64,000 nt of DNA from Crotophaga sulcirostris (taxonomy: Eukaryota; Chordata; Aves; Cuculiformes; Crotophagidae). Made by a program: the position numbers and the translations under genes. Positions 1-13,400 of this stretch are shown piece by piece. Location: contig VYZB01000532.1 of assembly GCA_013397455.1 (NCBI GenBank), positions 379,951 through 443,950 of the forward strand, written 5' to 3'. Within the stretch, counting starts at the first letter, position 1. Every line of letters begins with the position of its first letter. Below the pieces are notes generated by a model. It saw only the letters and a list, made by a program, of their open reading frames with translations, was not told the DNA's origin and did no database searches.

Positions 1-530
1 CGGGGATGTGGGGGAAGGGGGAGACACCGGGTTCTTCCGTCGTCGGGATGGGGGAGCGGCGTCTCCCACCCCAGGGGAGACGGGGGTACCGAGCCCTGCC
101 GCCCCGAGGGTGATGGAGGGGGACGGGGACCCCAGGTCCTCCCATCTCGGGGGGATGAGGGGAGGGGGGACAGGGCCTCCTTGGGGTTGAGGGGAGCGGG
201 GAGGACGGCACACCGGGCCCTCCTGTCTCGGGGGGTGGACGACGACATGGGGACACGGGATCCTCCCGCCCCGGATTGAGGGGGATGAGGGGACGGGGAC
301 ACCGGGCCCTCCCGTCCCGGGGCTGAGGGGAGGACGGGGACACCGGGCCCAAACATCTCGGGGTGGGGAGAGGGGATGGAGGCACCAGGCCTTCCCGCCT
401 CGGGGTGGGGAGTGAGTGGGGGATAGGGCCTCCCACCTCGGGATGAGGGGGGACGGGGACGCCGGGCCCTCCCGTCCCGGGGCTGAGGGGAGGACAGAGA
501 CACTGGGCCCACACTCTCTCTGGGGGAGGG
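1..530. repeat. GC-rich minisatellite, period about 41 bp, G-rich on + strand
   Basis: Degenerate units with the core ACCGGGCCCTCCCGTCCCGG, followed by a G-run such as GGGGCTGAGGGGAGGA, recur from the left edge. Core positions near 24, 88, 130, 170, 211, 254, 300, 341, 383, 423, 460 and 501 give a spacing of about 37-46, mostly 41. Units differ by substitutions and small indels. The array continues to, and probably past, the left edge. Runs of three to six G on the transcribed gene's sense strand are abundant. Confidence 0.85.
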
Positions 531-891
531 GGGTGCCCGGGCTGATCTGCCCTGAGGTGAGGGCGTGGGCAGGGAGCAAAGGCACCTGAGGAGATCGAGG
601 GGTTTGTGGGGGTGCTGAGGATACAGGAGAGGTCGGGGTGATGACCCAGAAGGATGCAGACCCCAAGGCTTGTGGTGCCCCTTGTGCCTGGGCCGCATTC
701 CCGCGGGGCTCCCAGGTCTTCCCAGCAGATGGGTGCTTTCTTGGCAGGATCACAGCCATGCCAGGCTTGGCTGCCAAGCAGGTAGGGTGGCTCTGCTGCT
801 CCCAAAGGCATAAACTGTTGACCCCAGCACCCTGACATCTCAGGGCATCTGCTTTTCTGAAACCAGGACATAACTTTGTCCTACCTTCAAC

Positions 892-990
892 CAATGTGGA
901 ACTGAAGCACAAAAAGGTGAATAGGTTGTCCAAGGCTGTGCACAAGCAGGGCAGGAATATAGCAGGAATCTGGAAAACATTTCTCTTCTG
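892..990 (+). repeat. MIR-like SINE core fragment
   Basis: The stretch from GTGGAACTGAAGCACA through TTGTCCAAGGCTGTGCACA to GGCAGGAATATAG follows the MIR core order: the 'GAGGAAACTGAGGCACAGAGAGGTT' part, the 'TTGCCCAAGGTCACACAG' part, then 'GGCAGAGCTGG'. It is heavily diverged, as expected for an ancient element in a bird. The assignment is by eye from remembered consensus. Confidence 0.5.
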
Positions 991-3900
991 ACCTGGACCA
1001 TAGGTTCTCATGATGTAACCTGTGATTAACAGAAAGTGTTTGTCCCCGCTTCCTAGTGCATAGGATGTGGTGTTGTTGCCAGGCATCCTGTATTTGCTCT
1101 CCAAGTCACTGGAGAGCTGGTTGCTCACTTGGTGTCTGGGACACACTTTGCCCAGCCTTCAGGAAAGGTCTTCCTTTATCTCTGGAAGATCCTATGTCTG
1201 TGGTTTATGTAAATTTGTTGTATTTATGAATCACTTATGACACATGAGCCTTATGACTCACACCTTTTTGGCTTGTGTGGTTTTAAGAAAATGGCAAAAC
1301 TAATATGCCATGTTCTAAGTAGTATGGTGCCAGGTTTTTTACCCTCTCTGCACCTCTCTTGCTGTTCTAGGAGTCTATTGGTTTCCCAATGTGATGACAA
1401 TGGGGCTCTGTTCTTTGTGGTATGTTGAATGAGAGATAACTTGGATGTGGAAAGAAAACTGTATGTTTTGGCTGCTTTGAGTCGTGCAACAATTTGTTCC
1501 ATTTTGCAATAGCAGTAAAGATGAAATTGCTGTGTAGGAGAGACTTTTGTCTAGAAATGGGGCTTGGAATTAAGTTTTCCAATTTGGAAACCAGTATTAC
1601 TTTCTCTCCTGCTTTCACTTCTTTTTCACTCCAAAGGCAAGAGAGGTTTTATTGACATTCAGTAATTAACATTTCCTTCTATGTTAGTTTGAAGTCACTG
1701 CCTTATAGGTTAGAACGTGAAAATGTGCTTATTATGGGAGTAACCCTTTGCTGCACATCAGGGTGGTATTTGAGTACTGTGTTTTCATGAATGTGTGTTC
1801 AAAAGTGATTTTCTATATAGGTATGCGACCTTGTGTAGAAGGGTCTGTGCTGAAAGTGGACACAATGTGGACTCAATTCTTCCTTGTTTAACTCAAAATA
1901 TAATTTAATAATGATTATGTCTAATCTGTGTTTTGATGTGGCTAGGCCGAGTTTAGTTTCATTTATACAGACCAGATCAAACCAGTTTATCATCCACTTC
2001 AGGCATATCTCTTATTAAATCAGCAGTGTTGGCTGAATGTCTAGGATCACGTTAATTTGTCCAGAGCTAGAGGGAAGTTCAAAGCTGTGAAGAAATTGAC
2101 TGTTGGGTCTCATCTGATAACAGGCAAAGGACTTGCAAATGACATTTGTAATAACTGATTTTCAGCAATTTCTGCAGAACTGGATAGGAGACTTAAAATA
2201 GGAATTAGGCTGTCGGCTATAGGTAACCCTGTTATCAAGATAGCATTAAAAAGAGCAAGTGTGCGTGGAAGATACGATATACAAACAAAACTAAAAAGTT
2301 TTGGGGTTTGCAGTGAAGCCTGTGAAGTCATGTCTTAAAATGACACTGTCGAACTTCATTTATTCTTTATAAAGCAGGTAGATTATTTTTAGCACACTCC
2401 TTGTAAAAATTTGGAAGAAAAAACTCATTTTGTTTCTCTGGTCAGTACTCTGCACATAATACCCTGCAGTTGCTATTTCTTAAATAATACAGGACAGGAT
2501 GCATATATGATTAAAAACCTGAAGAATACATCTCCAGTGTTGTTTGGAAAGTATCTGTTTTTCAGTGTTATGCCCCTTATAAAATATTGCTACACCTGCA
2601 TGTAACAGTGATTCTGCCATCACTTAGGTCTAACAAAACTAATTACCACTATTAGCTCATGTGTCGTCATGTTAAAACAAAATGCTGGTTTATAATTCTT
2701 TCAGAATAGCAGTTGTTGGAGGAGCAAGGAGACTGGGACACGGGATGAGCTTTGCCAAAGAGGGGGACACATGTGAGTGCCAGTGCGGGGGGGGGCAGCA
2801 GAGGGGACTGGGCTGCTCCCTGTTCAGTTTGGCCTCCTGGCTGGTCAGGTGGCATGGTCTAGTTTGGGGTCAACCAGAACATTTGTTGCCATGTGCCCAG
2901 CTAGTTTTTGATATGCAAAGGTGGGAACTGTAGGTACTCTGTGTACACATGCACTTGAGGGAGCTTCTGAGGAGAAGAAACATAATGGATAGAGCAAGAC
3001 TGGCATTATAATTATCTTTTTTTGAGGCTCTGGGAATGTATATCAGATTTTATTAGGAGAGGAGGCTTTGATAGGCTTGCAGAAAAACTAGATGTTTTGT
3101 TGCCAGGAAAAAGGGGGAAAAAAATTCAAGGTCATTGTGTGTGTGTGTATGGGAATTATCTTGTAGCATGAACATCTGAAGGAAGGGGGAAATGTAGAAA
3201 ATGTTATACACACAAATGGAGCATCAGTAAGAAGTACACCCTTTATATAGGGTTTTTTCACAGTGCTGTGCTTGGCATTGGTATCCATGTTACTAGAGGG
3301 GTATTCCAGCTGAATTATGGGATCTGCAGAGAAAAGATTGTGGTTGTGGAGGTCTGTTTATTTTCTGTTATTCTTATGGTTTTAAACCAAATTTATCAAA
3401 AGCAATAGTGGCACCCTCACACGTTTCATTATAAGAAATGAGTTGTGTAAAATACCTCTATTAACCAGAGCCACTCCTTCACAGTTTTGTGGCTATTCCT
3501 GTCTATAATTTAAAAGCTTTCTACGAAATCTTGGTCATTGTAAGAATACCTTGATCTTCAATGTACTAATGCTAGTACCTAACCAGTACTGCTAGATTAC
3601 CAAAGAAACTGAAGGGATAAATAGTAGTTTTTAAAAGGATAGGTGTTGGACTATGGATATTTAATATTAACTATATGAAGAAGTGTTTGAGCTGGCTTAA
3701 GTATTAGGCCAACTGAAATAGGAGCTCTTAGTTTTATGAGGGTTCTGAGGTTATCTGCTTTGTTCCTGCAGCTGCAGTTTGATGTTGCATAGTGCCCAGT
3801 GGCAATCTTGCACTCTTTTTGCCTTGGTCACTTCTGCTTTTGATGCTGTGTTGTGAACTGCATCAGAGTGTTGAGTAACTGCAAAGAAAACTTACTTTGC

Positions 3901-4314
3901 TGAGTGATTTTTTTGGGCAGATGAATTCTCCTATCTGATTGCTGCGTAGCTGAATCTCTTGGTGCAATATCTCAGATCATTGTAGCTGCTGCATGGTTCA
4001 GGCACCTTGTCGTAACAAGCCATAAGCTCACCTAGAAATAAGGAAAGGTAATTTAGAGCCAACTGTTCTCAGACCTGCAGTAAATTCTTTCCTAATAGTC
4101 TGGAAATCTCTAGCCTAGATCTTCAAACCCACCATATTAAGAACAGTGTTCTCTATTAAATTTGTAAACATAACAGGTGATGGGGTAATTGTCAGCACTG
4201 TACTCACTCTTGGTTGTAGCAAAGCTTCTAAATGCTTTCAAACTAATGTGTAAGCAGTTGCATAAGGAACAACCTGCTGTGACACATTGTAAGGAGTTCT
4301 TATTCTGTGCCTAG

Positions 4315-4406
4315 GAGCCTTTTGTGGCAGATGAATACATTGAACGCCTGGCATGGAGAACACCTGGAGGAGGTTCCAGAGGTGGAGAAGCTTTCGATCC
4401 GAAAAG
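4315..4406 (+). CDS. EXOC5: EXOC5 exon 2 (residues 10-40)
   Basis: The acceptor is CTAG|GAG and the donor AAAAG|GTAAAA. The exon reads EPFVADEYIERLAWRTPGGG and then SRGGEAFDPK, ending two bases into an Arg codon. The human protein has an extra Pro in the RGG-PEAF stretch, which is missing here and accounts for the one-residue length difference. The first codon is in phase 0, so exon 1 must end on a codon boundary. Confidence 0.96.
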
Positions 4407-7400
4407 GTAAAATAAAATTGCCTAACGGTCAAAGTGAATGTGTCTCTACTGGCACTGTTTTATTACAAGTGTAACAAAAAGCCTGTAAGTAGTGTTGGTG
4501 TGTGTGTCCAAGGAGGTTTTCATTTGGATGAATTGCTAAAATTTGTGACCATGAGCCAATTATGCAGTAACAAGAGTAGGGAAAGTCACTTTCTGATTTA
4601 GACCTTTTGAATGAAGGAGGGTTTGTGTTGTTTGTCCTTGTCGGACGTGAATGTTCCAAAGCACTAGAGTTGCTGGATTAAAGCATAATATGAGGCTTCA
4701 CTGCTCTGATGGTTAAGTCAATTTAATTAGTTTCTTGCTAGTTAGGCTCCCTGAGCTGGCTTGTTGTAAGATCCCGTAGTTTACTGACTTGGTGCAAATA
4801 AAAGGCACAAACAGGTGGGATGGGGAAAAAAGATGGGAAGATGGCAATGTTGACTTAGGTTGTTTTAAATTGAATTTGTGTACTGTAGTCTGAATTGAGT
4901 GAACAGCTTGCTGCTGCTGCTGAGTGGAGATGGACTTGTGCCCCACATCCTTGCTCTTTGCTGCACACTGTCATGGCTCAACTTGAGAGAGCTCTAGTCA
5001 GGTGATCTCACGATAAGCTAATCGAGCTCACTGCAGGGTCAGAAAATAAACCTGACAAGAAAAAATACCTAAGTTTTTCTAGTTGGATTAGCAATTTTAA
5101 GGGACTGGAGAAGTCTGAGAGCAGGTGCATAGGGAAGAGATTTTGTGTCTGAGTGTTGGTGGTGAGAAGGAATGTGGGTATGGAAAGGAGCAAGGCTAGG
5201 GTAGGGGAAGTGGGGAAGGAGGAGATAGTGCAGAGCCTTCTCTTGTTTGTGGTGGGCTGGCTTAGCTCTGTTGAGAAACCTCACCCTAAGACCCCAGCTT
5301 TCTGGTTACCAGGCCAGCACTGGATGGTGCATTGCTAACTCAGATGCACAGCCCTGTTCAACATCTAAACTTCTGTACTCCAAGCCTCTGAATCTTCTTT
5401 TGATTTGGAAAGAGTGGCTCTTTCCAGTAGTGCTAGTTCTTATCTTCTGTACCAGTGTTGGTAGTCCTTCTAGAGATGCAATTATGTGTTTTTATTTTTC
5501 GCATGATTATAACTTGGGAGGTGAGCTTGACCTTCCTCCTGTTATGGTTATTGGAAAGCTGTTGTGCTAGCAGAGTTGACAAAAAGTTTAGATACCTGAA
5601 TGTTAATTTAGATTATGGCGATATAAATTCAAAGTGCAATAGTGATTCCTTAGCGACTTCTCATCAATGTAATCTTATTCCAGACTGAGATTGTTTGTAG
5701 TAATCTGAGCTAGAACTCTTAAGGAGTTTAGGAATTACTGACTTCATAGACAAGCTGTAGTTACTCAAAAGCAAATGGAAAACACTTCATTAGCAAGGGT
5801 GAAGCACATTCCTTCTGGAGCCGTCTGGCTCTTTGGAGGTTGTGAGAAGAGGGATGTTGTTGGGAGTTAGAGCAAGATGCTACCCTTGGCATTCAGTTTG
5901 GGGCTTTACCCTATGTAGAGGTTTACATGTGATTTAAGCAGGAAGAAGCCTGAAAATACACAGTATTGCTTCTTTCTCTGCAGTTTTGCCTAGTATGTAC
6001 TTTGGGGTAGTTAATGTCTTGTGCCAATACCAACTCGGTTTAACCTATTTTCTGTATTTCTGCTGATTTGCTTGTGTTAACTTCCGTGATGCGCTTTCCT
6101 GTTTTTCAGACAAGTGGGAGAATCCTGCAACAGGAAATATTTTTCTTGTGGGATCTTCTAGGATTGGGCAGGGAGCCAAAATTAATATCAAAAAGAAACA
6201 GACCTTTTGGTGTGTGTTTTTTGTTCCTTTCTGTTTTCAGAAGATGTTGCTTTTCTTTTGTAGAGAGAATGTTGGAGACTTTATTTCTGTTCTGAGAAAC
6301 CTGACCAGCAGCAACCTCTTCTACTTAAGCATTCTTTCATTTGTCACTATATTGAGTACTACTGCTGAATAAGTGCTGAGCTGGCACAATACCTGTTTCA
6401 AAAACAAACCCCAAACTGAACTGAATCAGCTTGTTAAAATGAATAGAAACTATCTGCACTTTTCTAGGCTTTGTTGGAAAATATGCACTATCGTTTAAAT
6501 CTTATTTTAAATGTACTTCTGTAGACTTCGGTTGCTTGTGGTTTTCTGTGGAATCTAATGTAATGTGCTTGCTCTTGGGCTTCTGGTAAGCAGGAAGTGG
6601 AGGAAAGAAGTCATAAACATCTGCCCCTGTCCAGTTTTCTTTAATAAGTTGTGCTTTCAAGTAATTGTTGTAAAGATACCACTTGAAATAGGTTTTTAGA
6701 CCAATACAGTGAGCAAAAAGGCAGTTCACATACTCCAAGCAGCAGGGTAAAAGCCAGTCAATTTAGCAGCAGAAGTTAAAACTGAAATTCAGTGACCCTC
6801 CATGGAACTGGAGAAAATGACATTGGTGTTATTTAGGTGTTGCTCAGAGGAAGCTCTAGACAGCTGTGAAGAGAGGTAATGTAGTTGTTCCTGGGAAGGA
6901 GTCACGTGAGGGCAGAATAATACGTTCTTCTTTCCCTTCTGGTTGCTGAGAGTCTCCAGCCTGTGCATGGTGAGCCAGGAGAGGAACAGTGTGCACATTC
7001 TGCCCTGCAGTGGCACTGCAGGTTGGAAGGGCTTCAAGTTCACAGCAAACCTTCTGAACAGAGTGTATGTGAAAACGCAGGTTCCCGAGTAGCCTAGAAG
7101 TAGTTTCTTAGAGAGGAGTCCTGTTCCTCTCCTTTTCTGCTTTGACATTAAATGTGTACGGCAGAGTTCTCAAATCTTTCGTATTTTTTCAGTTATTAGC
7201 ATAAGTTTTATGGTCCTGGAGCATCAGCAACTGGGATTTAGAAAAGTATAGGCTGAAGAGATGACTGGAATGGGACAGAATGGGCAAAACCAGGAATCAG
7301 AAAGAGAGAGACGTGGAGAATGAAATGGAAAAGAATAGAGGAAGTTAAGAATGCATTCAGATGTACTGTGTTTGGGAGGAGTAAAATGTGAGTCTGAAAG

Positions 7401-10400
7401 AATCAGAGTGATGAGAATGGGCAGAAAAACCTTTGAACTGGTATATGTTAGAGAAAGCAGTGAAGTCAGGAAGCAATGTGTTTATAACCAAAACAACATT
7501 ATGAGACTATATTATTGTATTCATTGCCTGTTGATACGATGCTGATTTACAGTAATATGTACAGTAGAAAATATTTTCTTGTTATAGCCCTTGCATTGAA
7601 GGGATGTAGTAGCTTACTGTCTTTGCTTTGGTGAGACTTATTTAGGGAAGATGGGGATATAGGGAGTTTTGTACCAGTGGCAGATCCACATTCTTGAGTG
7701 GTTGGTATTTAGGTATTCCTCTGTCCCCCAGCCTACCATTTACATGATCCCATAGCTTTTATGTAGGCAGAGAGTTCTACACAACCAGGGTCATATAATT
7801 GAAAACAAAACAGCATTTGTAAGTTAGACATGATTATATAAGTCTTGTAGGCAGACTTTTCTTTGGGGTTTTTTAAGCTCTGCAGAAGACAATTTCTTTC
7901 AAACTAAAGTCTACTTTCCTGTATTTTATTTTAAATCAGATTACTGGAAGAATTTGTAAATCATATCCAAGAATTACAGGTAATGGATGAAAGGATTCAG
8001 AGGAAGGTGGAGAAACTAGAACAACAGTGCCTGAAGGAAGCAAAGGAATTTGTCAAGAAAGTACAAGAGCTGCAAAAAAGCAACCAGGTAAAATCTAAAA
8101 AGTACAGTCAGTGCTAAGCTGTGCAAGTTTTAAAAGCATCACGTGCTCTATTAACATTTCTTGCTATGGCATGCTGCTGTTTGAGATAGAAATAAAGAGG
8201 GTTTGATGGAAAATAATTTCCCTTGTCAGAGGGGGCTTATCTGCATGTTCCATTAATGAGTGTTAGCTATTCTGAAAGTACTGACTCTTCACAGTAGTTT
8301 AAGGAAGACACTGAACTTTAAACAGTTGTGTGCACTTAATTAGTGGTTCTGAGTAGTTCTGAGATGCAGCACCTGGAAAGCTGATACCTGCATTCACTGT
8401 GCTTCTTACTTCAGTAAATCTGGTGTTTCCTAAAGTATAGTAAATGGAAATCACAAGTTGTGTATCTGCCTCTGTGTTCTCCCAGGTTGCCTTCCAACAT
8501 TTCCAAGAACTAGATGAGCACATCAGCTATGTAGCAACGAAGGTCTGTCACCTTGGTGACCAACTGGAGGGGGTAAACACGCCACGGCAACGGGCTGTGG
8601 AGGCTCAGAAGCTGATGAAATACTTTAATGAGTTTCTGGATGGAGAGCTGAAGTCTGATGTTTTTACAAATTCTGAAAAGGTAAGAGCTGTCAGCGGGAT
8701 GAAAGCAGTTCAAAGCAGTAAGCAGTACTGCCCTAATTACAAGCTGCTACCATGACTTACCATGGTCAGACTTCAAACCAGTGAGTGACTGACTTGTTAA
8801 AGTTTCATTGTTCTGAAATGTAAATTAACAACACTGGGCTGCAGATTGCTGATAAAGCATTTGTATTCAGTGATGCTTAATGGTGGCAATGTTGGCATTT
8901 TTCATTTTATGAAATTATCAGAGATTTGAGAAATGCAGGGAGGGCAGCTTTAGAGTGCATACAATATCTGCCTTTTTCCTTTGAACCCCTTGCCTCAGAT
9001 CCACCCTGCAATGCACAACTTTTCTGAATACAACTTCTTTGTGAAACTTTACTCTGTTGGGTCAGTCCACTGGCCTTGGATACCTTTTTGTCACAGCATG
9101 CCTTTGGGCTTTGTATAGTCTTGTGATTATGTCTCCACCCTCTGAATTTAGAGGAACTGGGCAGGAAAACTTCAAAGAAATGTTAAAGCATTTTGTTTTT
9201 CTTATGCTTCAAGAGTGTATTTGGGAAGCAAATATAATTCAAATGATGTGTTGAATAGAAATAAACTGAAGGAAAAGCATCCAGCTGTAATCAAAAGGAC
9301 ACATATTAGATTTCCCTATGCAGTTTGAAAGATAAGTTGTTGGTTTGGGGTTTTTTTGAGGAGTGTCCTGAAGAATCTTCCTGCTCTACTTATATTCTGT
9401 TCAGTGGTGTGATGGTAGTCAGGAAAAAACTACTGTTACCGCAAAAACTTGGTTTGCACATTCAGCAAAAAATATGTGCTTGAAGTGTCTCAAAGTATCT
9501 GAGAACAGGTTAATAGTCATCCTCTCTGTACCGAGCTGAAGGTATCTGTCAGGGAAATGAAAAACTAATTAATTCATGTAGTTGTATTCCTAAGAAGTCA
9601 GTTGCATAGTGACTTTTAATTCATGGATATATAGTAGTTGCTAATTGATAGTTTGCCCTAATCAAGGAGGAAACACATAGAAACCTCTCTGATTTCCAAG
9701 GAAAACTGAAATGTTTCAAGATAAGAAAAGTTGTTCTATGGACAGCTTTTTCCATATCTGCGTAAGTTTATCTCCTTTTTTTCCCTGAGTGGAAATAAAA
9801 CATATTTAATGGCAACATGCTAAATTACAAAGCATAAGTTAGAGAATTATGGGTTGTCTAATGAAGAGTCTCGTATAGAATTCAACTTTACTTATAACTT
9901 CAATTTTGTCATACCTCTGTTGGAGGAGCTGAAAAAAAACGGTAGATAAATAGGGTTAGCATGCAAATTGGTAAACAAATTAATCTTTCTATACCCTGAA
10001 TAATAATGATAATATATTTGGCAAATCTGGAGGAGGAAAATCGTAGTGAAGGTAAAATTCTTGTGCCAGTCTGTAGAGGAAGTGTGGGAACCCAAGATTT
10101 TGTGGATGCAAGTTACCTTACTGAGAAGACTTTTGGTCCAGGTGGGTTAGTACTGTTCTGTAAATTTTTGGGTCCTAGTTTAAATAGTAAGTAGCGGTAG
10201 TGTTTATAAAAGAACCAGTCTAGATGTGTACAATCGCATCTTAATGCATCTCTGACCTAAAAATAGTTCTAAAGCATGGATTAGTAACAAATGTACATAA
10301 ATGTTCATGCAATAGTATTGCCCATTGTCTTGTGTTTAATGTATTTACTATTATTCTTACTTTCTTTTTCCATTCATTTTCTGTACTCAGCCTTATTCCA

Positions 10401-13400
10401 TTATGCCTTTTACTTTCTCATAAAATATTGTATGTTAAAATTATCTTTTGCCATTATTTGTCCATGATTTTTCTGATTTTTTCCAGATGTTATAGCCCTT
10501 TATGTTGTGTTTTACAGAATCTATATTTATTTTGATGTAGTAGTTTACAGAAGCTTGATTGAATTAAAAATGAAATATGTCAAGATTTAAGCAGAAACCA
10601 TGGAAAATTGATTTGTCATGGCTTCTCTTATGTGTAAGAGAAGGCCCTGAATTCAAGGAAATCTTAGTTAAAAGTTATTGTGTGAAGGAGACAAAATGTT
10701 GCATTTGTGGAGTGTTTATTCTTTTTCGTTTTTGTTTGTGACATCGTTGAATAACTGCTGCTATACAGACTGTTCTGATGACATCAGTATTGATCTCGAT
10801 TGTTAGTTAGGTATTAAGGCTGCTGTAAGCTAATAGAAGTAACTTCTGTTCCATTGGATTTATTTGAGGAGCATAGCTGGTTTTGACTTAAGAGGCTATT
10901 GTAAGCTGACAGTTCAAAACCTAAGCTGCTCTTAATGAGCAGAATGGATACACTGAGAACCCCTGCTTTTGCTGAACAACCAACCTAGCATGATGCCTGT
11001 GCTCTGTGTTCTTACCTGTGTGTCTTGTTCTGTTCTTGAAAAGTTTTAATCCTAACCTGCTGTAAGTGGTGGGAGAATAGGATTTCATTACTTCCTTTCC
11101 TCTCACTCCAGTTCCCTGGAACATGACTAATGGGAAGAACATGATAAAATACATGAAAGAATAAATGATAAAAGGTTTTTCTGTCCTGGACAGAACTGAA
11201 ATTTGCATGCTGCATTAACTTTATTTGTTAGTTTTTTATTCATGCGACTATTCCCATTTTATATAAATGCACAGTTAACTGACTTTCATCTTTACTTTGG
11301 ACCTTGGAGTTCATAATTTCTAATACAGCTTCCATTTCTCCTTCCTCGGGAGAATGGGAGGTGCTGTACTACATACATCCATGCTCTGCTTTGGTGCCCT
11401 TTTTTCCCTTCCTCCCCTCCCCATGCCGAGCATTGTCATGGCTTTTTTTGGATACAGCTATACCGCTGATTTCATCAGTTGCAAAGAATTCCCTAGTGCT
11501 TTTCCTGACATGTCTGAAAGTGTTGCTTGCCCTTCACTTCTGAGTTCAACAGAGATCTCCTCTGGTCAGGTGTGAGTCAGACTTTTAAACTAATCACTTG
11601 GAAAATATAATGTTGCAGTTCAACCAGCTCTGTGTTAGTTATCTGTTCTATTCCTAAATGAAAGGGTGCAAATTTTCATGAGATTGCTTTAGCCACGTTC
11701 TGATCTAATCAGCCCTGAGGAATCTTTGGTCTGCACACTGTGCAGCCCCATTAGCACGGTGCAGTGATGAGCTGTTTGTCCAGGTAGCTTACACATCCAC
11801 ACAGACAGACCCAATAACAAGACTTTTTATCATATTTTGACCTATATAACATTATGTTAAAAAAATACCTTAAGCATCATAAAGATACATACAGGAATTT
11901 TAAGGGGATGATCTCTTCCATGGGTATATCCACTCAACAAGCTTTAGAAATAGGAGCTACGTGTATGGAAGTTGGACAGTGAAGGGGGGGAAAGGAATAA
12001 CCCACAGTCAGACCTTCTTTAATAGTTCTTTCATGTTTTACTCTTAACAGATTAAAGAGGCAGCTGATATTATTCAGAAACTGCATTTGATTGCACAGGA
12101 ACTGCCTTTTGACAGGTAAAATTCTATCTGAACATCTTAAAAAAATAAATCTTCACATAGCTGTAACTTTCTGACACTTCCCTTGTCTACTTTTTTGGTG
12201 CTTTACTTAGTGATTCGTTTAGCTTTTGAGGTGGATTGTGTGCTTATTTCTCTCTCCTATTCTCAAATTTGTGTTCACGCGCTCATGTTGTAGGATCATC
12301 TTTTACATACACATCCTAAACTGCTTAACAGACTTAATGGGATAATTTTGCTGTGCTGACTTAATGCTAGATTTGAATTAGATGCTTGTAGGTTTTTAAG
12401 GATATAGAGTGTGTAACTTTTCTGTCGTCTTTGTTACATGTTTTCATTTGTAAGTAGAGTGTCTGTTACTGGTTATCTAGGATGTCTGATTGCTCTTGTG
12501 ATGTGGATTTGAATTTAATCATGGTATTTTTTTTTGTTGTTAACAGGTTTTCTGAAGTAAAATCAAAGATAGCAAGTGAGTTATCTATCCAGTTCAATCC
12601 ATATTCCTATATTTGAATTGTTAAAGATGATTAAGGAAGTATGCAGTACTGTCAGTATTAACAGTTTCCGTCGGTGCTAGTCTTACCTAGCCTTATGGAT
12701 TTCTGTTGTTATCCCCTTTCCTTTCCAGGTAAGTACCATGATTTAGAGTGCCAGCTAATTCAAGAGTTTACCAGTGCACAGCGGAGAGGTGAAATCTCCA
12801 GAATGAGAGAAGTAGCAGCAGTTTTGCTTCATTTTAAGGTAAAACCTGAGGGTGTCTGTTTAAATACATAAATAAAACAACCCACGATACAATAAGTGCC
12901 TGTTTTAAGTGAATGTATTTGCGTGGGCACAACTGCCATTGAGATAACAGTATAACTTTCAAAACACTTCGGTGTTCATCTGGAATCCCATACAGAGGAG
13001 TAAAGGAGGCAGATGGTGGGGGATTGGAGGCAGTGTCAGTAGAGACTATTCCAAGATAGTCTTTTCTTGTATATATGTGAACTAACTTTCATGCTGTAGA
13101 AAGCGTGTTGAAACCTGTGGTGTATATCCACACAGAGCAGTGATAAGTGAACATACATGAGCTTCGTGACAAAAATAGGCTGAAAGAGCCTACACTTTTG
13201 ATGAGTCTGGATTTCCTTGATTTCATTCAATAGTGAAAGCATGGACAACCTACTTTAACACTGAATTGTTTTGCTCCTTCTATAGGGCTATTCCCATTGT
13301 GTGGATGTGTACATAAAACAGTGTCAAGAGGTAATGCATTTTGTTTTACATGTATTTGTTTGGGTGTTGATTTATTTAGTTGTATAGATTCTTGTAACTG

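Larger units (their letters stand above)
1..4314 (+). other. EXOC5: EXOC5 intron 1 (3' part)
   Basis: No reading frame here encodes the N-terminus expected for Sec10, so the start codon and promoter are taken to lie left of the window. The stretch begins with a GC-rich minisatellite (1 to about 530), passes a MIR-like remnant near 892-990, and then becomes ordinary AT-rich intron with a short GT run near 3137. It ends in the exon 2 acceptor at 4313-4314. That it is intron rather than upstream flank is inferred from the phase-0 acceptor on exon 2 and from the human gene structure. Confidence 0.75.

Noticed and set aside
1..4314. Search for EXOC5 exon 1 and promoter in the window
   Set aside because: No ATG followed by codons for the expected nine-residue N-terminus was found. 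The GC-rich left edge is explained by the minisatellite.
6789..7148. Minus-strand open frame of 119 codons in EXOC5 intron 2
   Set aside because: No similarity recognised and no splice or promoter context.
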